DNA of 64,000 bases, taken from NCBI GenBank assembly GCA_025056355.1, contig JANWWI010000007.1, positions 1 to 64,000 of the forward strand, written 5' to 3'. The notes under the pieces were generated by a model. It had not been told where the DNA came from, did no database searches, and saw only the letters and a list, made by a program, of their open reading frames with translations. Source of the stretch: Casimicrobiaceae bacterium (GTDB lineage: Bacteria; Pseudomonadota; Gammaproteobacteria; Burkholderiales; Casimicrobiaceae). Below, piece after piece: positions 60,000 to 64,000 of the stretch; position 1 is the stretch's first letter, and each line of letters opens with the position of its first letter. The position numbers and the translations under genes are program-made.

Positions 60000-60707
60000 T
60001 TACCACGGCTCGAGCAAAACCGAATACTGCTTGATTTCGCGGTCGTGGCGCCGCGCGTCGGGGTCGAGCCGTTCGAGAACGGCCCAGAAGCGCCGTGAGT
60101 GGTTGAGCTGCTCCAAATGGGCCAGTTCGTGCGCGATCACGTGTCGGCTGAGCCGCGGCGGAAGAAGCATCAGGCGCGCGTTGAGGCGTATGCGCCCGTT
60201 CGGATGGCAGCTGCCCCAGAGCGTTTTCGCGCGGCTTAGGCTCACGTGCTTGACTTCAAATCCGGCCGCGGCTGCCAGCGCATACACCTCGGCGGGCAAG
60301 ACCCGAGACGCGATGCGGAAAATCTCCCGATCGAGGGCGGCGAGCGGCACCTGCGCCGAACGCGAGGAAACGAGGCAACCCTCGCGAGTGATCTCCACCC
60401 GGTCTTCGGCGCCGACTCGGAACGCGATGGGCAGTTTCTCGCCCCGCCAGAGCAGGTGTCCGCCCGGGCGCAGGTCGAGCCATTCGCGCTGCCGTTGCGC
60501 TGCAGCCCGCGTCTGCTCGATGATCCAGGCGCGCTGTTCGAGGATTGCCGCCTCGATCTCGGCCGCAGAGGACCAGCGTGGTGCGCTCACCTCAAGACCG
60601 CGTGCCGTGATCAGCAGTCCAATGGTCCGGCGCCGCCGTCGGGTCAACCGATAGGCGATGCCGTGCGCCATGCGTTCGATGGGGCCGTTTGTGCGCGCGC
60701 GTGCCAT
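60000..60707 (-). CDS. ygjP: YgjP-like metallopeptidase (DUF45)
   Basis: 235 residues from the ATG at 60707 (TGATG overlap with plsC). The zinc site is VIAHELAHLEQLNHSRRFW (HExxH and a third His), preceded by SRAKTLWGSCHPNGRIRLNARL, the conserved DUF45 motif. These proteins belong to the YgjP/SprT-like group of cytosolic metallopeptidases with unknown targets. The frame open upstream overlies plsC and is rejected. The order plsC-ygjP is common in betaproteobacteria. Confidence 0.87.
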   Translation of the reverse strand: MARARTNGPIERMAHGIAYRLTRRRRRTIGLLITARGLEVSAPRWSSAAEIEAAILEQRAWIIEQTRAAAQRQREWLDLRPGGHLLWRGEKLPIAFRVGAEDRVEITREGCLVSSRSAQVPLAALDREIFRIASRVLPAEVYALAAAAGFEVKHVSLSRAKTLWGSCHPNGRIRLNARLMLLPPRLSRHVIAHELAHLEQLNHSRRFWAVLERLDPDARRHDREIKQYSVLLEPW

Positions 60708-61453
60708 CACGACGATGCCTTGCCCGTGGATGAGTCGCGCCGGCCGTTGCCGAGCCGCTCGACCTCGGCTTCGATCAGCGCTTCGATCTCTGCGTTGAGC
60801 TCGATCACATCGCGTCCCTGGCTCGGCACGGGCGGCAGAATCGAGAGGGTGATCGTTCCGGCGTATTTGCGCCACGGGTGGCGCGGCCAGCACCAGCCCG
60901 CGTTGTGTGCCACAGGCAGGATCGGCACGCCGCAGCCTTGGGCAAGGCGTACACCGCCGGTCTTGTACTTGCCGCGCTTGCCAGCGGCGATGCGGGTGCC
61001 TTCGGGAAACACGACGATTGAGTAGCCATCGGCGAGACGCCGTCGGCCTTGGGCGATCATTTTGGTCATCGCCTGGCTTCCCGCTTGGCGGTCGATGGTG
61101 ATCGGCGAGGCGAGCGCGAACGCCCAACCGAAAAACGGCACCCAAAGCAGTTCGCGTTTGGCCACAAACGCCGCCGGCGCAAACTGTCGGGCAAGCATAA
61201 AGGTCTCCCACGTCGAAGAGTGTTTGGCCAGCACAACACAGGGCTCGGTTGGGATGTTCTCAAGGCCACGGATTTCGCTGCGGATGCCGCAGAGTCGCTC
61301 AGCAAGCCATAAAAACAGGCGCACGTAGCCTACGCAGAGTGAATAGCGCGCTTTGGCGGGCAGCCAAAAGCACGCGCACACGAAAAGCGCATAGATCGGC
61401 GTGACGAGGGCTTGCAGAGCGAGAAACGCCGTGTTGGCCAGTGCCTGTTTCAT
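60707..61453 (-). CDS. plsC: 1-acylglycerol-3-phosphate O-acyltransferase
   Basis: 248 residues from the ATG at 61453, overlapping gmhB by four bases. An N-terminal hydrophobic helix (LALQALVTPIYALFVCACF), the catalytic VLAKHSSTWETF (HxxxxE; NHQSxxD is altered to KHSSTWE as is usual in this branch), and VFPEGTRIAAG (acyl-acceptor motif EGTR). It makes phosphatidic acid at the inner membrane. Confidence 0.92.
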   Translation of the reverse strand: MKQALANTAFLALQALVTPIYALFVCACFWLPAKARYSLCVGYVRLFLWLAERLCGIRSEIRGLENIPTEPCVVLAKHSSTWETFMLARQFAPAAFVAKRELLWVPFFGWAFALASPITIDRQAGSQAMTKMIAQGRRRLADGYSIVVFPEGTRIAAGKRGKYKTGGVRLAQGCGVPILPVAHNAGWCWPRHPWRKYAGTITLSILPPVPSQGRDVIELNAEIEALIEAEVERLGNGRRDSSTGKASS

Positions 61454-61992
61454 GGGGCTTCGGAGAGGATGGCATCGACCGCGCTTGAGAGGTCGTCGTA
61501 GATGCGCGTCTTGCCGGGCAACTCGGGGGCTTTCTCGGTTTCTTTGCCGCGGCCCGTGCGCACGAGCACGGGGCGGGCGCCAGCCGCCGCAGCCGCTTGC
61601 AGATCGCGCAGCGAGTCGCCGATGGCGGGCACGTGCGCAAGCGACACACCGAATCGCTGCCCGATGTCGATGAACATCCCTGGCGCGGGCTTGCGGCACG
61701 GACAGAGCGAATCGGCCGCATGTGGGCAGTAGTAAATGACGTCAATGCGTCCGCCGGCTTGTTGCACGGCGCGCAGCATCCTGCTGTGAATTGCATTGAG
61801 CGTCCACAGGTCGATGAGTCCCCGGGCAACGCCCGACTGATTCGTCGCCACAGCCACGCAGTAGCCGGCACCGGTCAGTCGCGCAATGGCATCGAGCGAT
61901 CCGGCGATCGGGACCCACTCATCCGGGTGCTTGACGAAGGTTGCCGGCTGTTCGTTGATGACGCCGTCGCGATCAAGGATGACGAGTTTCAT
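61450..61992 (-). CDS. gmhB: D-glycero-beta-D-manno-heptose-1,7-bisphosphate 7-phosphatase
   Basis: 180 residues from the ATG at 61992 (a TTG two codons earlier is possible). HAD-type motifs: VILDRDGVIN (DxD nucleophile pair), VATNQSGVARG, and the zinc site YCPHAADSLCPCRKPAPG, with GDSLRDLQAAAAAG as motif IV. It makes the heptose-1-phosphate precursor of ADP-heptose for the lipopolysaccharide core. It follows glyS by 21 bases. Confidence 0.93.
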   Translation of the reverse strand: MKLVILDRDGVINEQPATFVKHPDEWVPIAGSLDAIARLTGAGYCVAVATNQSGVARGLIDLWTLNAIHSRMLRAVQQAGGRIDVIYYCPHAADSLCPCRKPAPGMFIDIGQRFGVSLAHVPAIGDSLRDLQAAAAAGARPVLVRTGRGKETEKAPELPGKTRIYDDLSSAVDAILSEAP

Positions 61993-62012
61993 GGCCAAGG
62001 GCCGCAGGCTGT

Positions 62013-64000
62013 TCAGCTTGCCAGTCGCGCAAGCTCGGCCACGCGGTTCATCGCATCGCGCAGGTCGGCGAGCAAGGCGAGACGGTTCGAGCGCGTGGCC
62101 GGATCCTCCGACATCACCATCACCTGATCAAAAAACGCATCCACGGGCGCTTTGAGGCCAGCCAGCGTACGCAGGCAAGCCGTGAACTGGCCGGTCTCCA
62201 GTAGACGTTGCGCTTCGGGGGCGACTTGATCGAGCGCGGCTCGCAGCGCCTGTTCGGCCGGTGCCCGTGGCGCCCCTGTCGCAGCGATGGGCTCGCCGGC
62301 TTCTTGGGCTTTGCGCAGGATGTTGGCCACGCGTTTGTTGGCCGCCGCAAGGCTTTCGGCCTCGGGCAGCGCGGCAAAGGCCCGAACCGCGGCCAGGCGC
62401 GGCACGACCTCATCAAGCGGCGGACGAACCGCGAGCACCGCATCGATTTCTCGGCTCGCGTAGCCCTTCTCACGCAGGTAACCGGCCAGGCGCTCGAACA
62501 TGAAGTCAAGCAGCGCGGCGTTGCTCGCCTCGGCGCGCGCAAGCCTCTGGCCAAACTGCTGCGCGGCAAAGGCCACAAGTGCCGGCAGATCGATGCGCAA
62601 GGCCTGTTCGATCAGGATACGCAGCACGCCCAGGGCATGACGACGAAGCGCATACGGATCGCGGTCGCCCGTGGGTATTTGCCCGATGCCGAACAGCCCG
62701 ACCAGCGCTTCGATCTTGTCGGCAAGCGCCACTGCGGTGGCAACCCCGGGCGAGGGCAAGCGATCCCCGGCAAAGCGCGGCATGTAGTGCTCGGCGCAGG
62801 CGGTGGCCACCTCGGGCGCTTCGCCGTCATGAAGCGCGTAGTGTCGGCCCATCGTGCCCTGCAACTCCGGAAACTCGCCTACCATCAGGGTCACGAGATC
62901 GGCCTTGGCAAGCTCTGCAGCCCGGTCGGTCAGCGCGGGGTCCGCGCCGACCTTCGGGGCCAGGTAGCCCGCAATCGCTCGGAGCCGCTCGACGCGTTCG
63001 GCCTGGGTGCCCAGCTTATTGTGATAGACCACCTTGGCCAGGGCCGCAACCCGCGCTTCGAGGCGCATCTTGCGGTCGGTCTCGAAGAAAAAGCGCGCAT
63101 CGGCAAGCCGCGGCCGCACGACGCGTTCATTGCCTTCGATCACCCGGGAGGGGTCTTCGAGGGCCATGTTGGAGACCACCAGAAAGCGGTTGATGAGCGC
63201 CCCTTGCGCATCGAAGAGCGGAAAGTAGCGCTGATGGGTTTTCATCGTCAGGATCAGGCACTCCGAGGGCACCTCGAGAAAGGCGGCATCGAAGCGGCAG
63301 ACATAAACGCTTGGCCACTCCACAAGCGCTGTGACCTCATCGAGCAGCGAGTCGTAGTCCTCCTCGGCTCCGAGGTTTGCACCGAGTTCGCTTGCGCGGG
63401 CTTTGAGCTGCTCGAGGATCAGCGCACGGCGTCGTGCGAAATCCGGCTCCACCCGGCCGTAGCTGCGCAAGAGCTCCTCATAGCGGCTGGCGTGATCGAT
63501 TTCGATGTTGTGAGCGCCTTGAAAGCGGTGCCCGTGGGTGAGATTGCCCGAATCAAGCCCGAGCGCGCGTGCCCGAATCACCTGCTCGCCATGCATGAGC
63601 ACAAGAGCGTGCGCCGGACGCACAAACTGCACCTCGGTCAGCCCGTCGGCGAGCTCATAGTGCATCAGCTTCGGGATGGGCAGCTTTTCCAGCGCCTGCG
63701 TGAGTGCGGCCGGCGCCACCTCGGCCAGTGTTTTTCCGGGGGCTTGGCCGATCAGGAAGACGTACTCGGCCTTGCCGTCGCTTTCAACGACCAGTTTCTC
63801 GCCGCCCAGGACCGTGCCAAAGGCCGCCTCGGCCAGGGGTTCGCGCCCCAGGGCGGCAAGCTTTTTCCGAAGCGCCGCGCTTGCCAAACCCTCCGAGCTG
63901 CGTGCTACTGCAAGCGGCATGAGCTTTTCCCGAATCGGTCTCGGGGGGGCCTCAGTGAACACCGCATTGACCCGGCAGGCCAGACGGCGCGGTGTGGCAA
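62013..64000 (-). CDS. glyS: Glycine--tRNA ligase beta subunit, partial (5' end beyond right edge)
   Basis: About 662 codons are present; the frame is open through the right edge, and its first visible residues, ATPRRLACRV, match the TPRRLA motif about 60 residues into GlyS. The GTG at 63962 is internal and is not the start. Further GlyS signatures are SDGKAEYVFLIGQAPG, THGHRFQGAHNIEIDHA, VFLxxxECLILTMKTHQRYFPL and RFFFETDRKMRLE, and the HD-like and anticodon region GVATAVALADKIEALVGLFGIG. It partners with GlyQ (which should lie further right) to charge glycine tRNA. Confidence 0.95.
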   Translation of the reverse strand, partial: ATPRRLACRVNAVFTEAPPRPIREKLMPLAVARSSEGLASAALRKKLAALGREPLAEAAFGTVLGGEKLVVESDGKAEYVFLIGQAPGKTLAEVAPAALTQALEKLPIPKLMHYELADGLTEVQFVRPAHALVLMHGEQVIRARALGLDSGNLTHGHRFQGAHNIEIDHASRYEELLRSYGRVEPDFARRRALILEQLKARASELGANLGAEEDYDSLLDEVTALVEWPSVYVCRFDAAFLEVPSECLILTMKTHQRYFPLFDAQGALINRFLVVSNMALEDPSRVIEGNERVVRPRLADARFFFETDRKMRLEARVAALAKVVYHNKLGTQAERVERLRAIAGYLAPKVGADPALTDRAAELAKADLVTLMVGEFPELQGTMGRHYALHDGEAPEVATACAEHYMPRFAGDRLPSPGVATAVALADKIEALVGLFGIGQIPTGDRDPYALRRHALGVLRILIEQALRIDLPALVAFAAQQFGQRLARAEASNAALLDFMFERLAGYLREKGYASREIDAVLAVRPPLDEVVPRLAAVRAFAALPEAESLAAANKRVANILRKAQEAGEPIAATGAPRAPAEQALRAALDQVAPEAQRLLETGQFTACLRTLAGLKAPVDAFFDQVMVMSEDPATRSNRLALLADLRDAMNRVAELARLAS

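Noticed and set aside
63960-63962. GTG at 63962 as the start of glyS
   Set aside because: The frame continues to the right with TPRRLA, a conserved internal motif of GlyS.

Overview
The window is about 64 kb of GC-rich, gene-dense chromosome from a betaproteobacterium, most likely of the order Burkholderiales. This placement rests on gene order and families, not on any search. The supporting signs are argJ-DUF815-mutT facing yacG-zapD-coaE-pilD-pilC-pilB, birA-coaX-SPOR, lpxC-dciA-M23-secA, glyS-gmhB-plsC-ygjP, lptM-lysA beside cyaY, and an Ala/Lys/Pro-rich H1-like protein. No phage, insertion sequence, CRISPR array or tRNA gene was recognised.

Left part (1-18 kb). A partial FkbM-type methyltransferase, richer in A+T than the rest, runs off the left edge. 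Next to it is a tightly overlapping three-gene set: a TMTC-like membrane protein with C-terminal TPRs, a GT4-GT2 glycosyltransferase fusion, and a DUF2304 membrane protein. Together these look like a lipid-linked-sugar glycosylation module, and this is my best candidate for an undescribed system. Then come a phenylacetate-CoA-ligase-like enzyme, a crystallin/glycine-zipper envelope protein, a GlcD-type FAD oxidase and a beta-propeller lipoprotein. A six-gene operon on the minus strand follows: acyl-CoA synthetase, livG, livH, livM, livJ, livF. A perfect inverted repeat in front of the operon could be a TetR-type operator.

Middle (18-36 kb). birA-coaX-SPOR is followed by a candidate type II restriction-modification pair translationally coupled to a BepA-like protease. 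Then come moaC, comEC, a DUF3429 protein, a frameshifted AstE/aspartoacylase-like gene, an aldehyde dehydrogenase and SDR pair, a ClsB-like cardiolipin synthase with an endonuclease/exonuclease/phosphatase partner, ettA and lpxC.

Right part (35-64 kb). This is core housekeeping: dciA, an M23 peptidase, secA, argJ, DUF815, mutT, yacG, zapD, coaE, the type IV pilus genes pilD/pilC/pilB, ffh, and the RNase P RNA gene on the opposite strand. A two-gene equivalent of ACAD10/11 (kinase plus acyl-CoA dehydrogenase) comes next, then radC behind a near-ideal LexA box, rnhA, a methyltransferase, gloB, mltD, the H1-like protein, lysA-lptM, cyaY, ygjP, plsC, gmhB and glyS (cut by the right edge).

Many neighbouring genes overlap by 1-8 bases (ATGA, GTGA or TGATG), so most transcription units are probably translationally coupled. 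Three divergent pairs have abutting or overlapping start codons.
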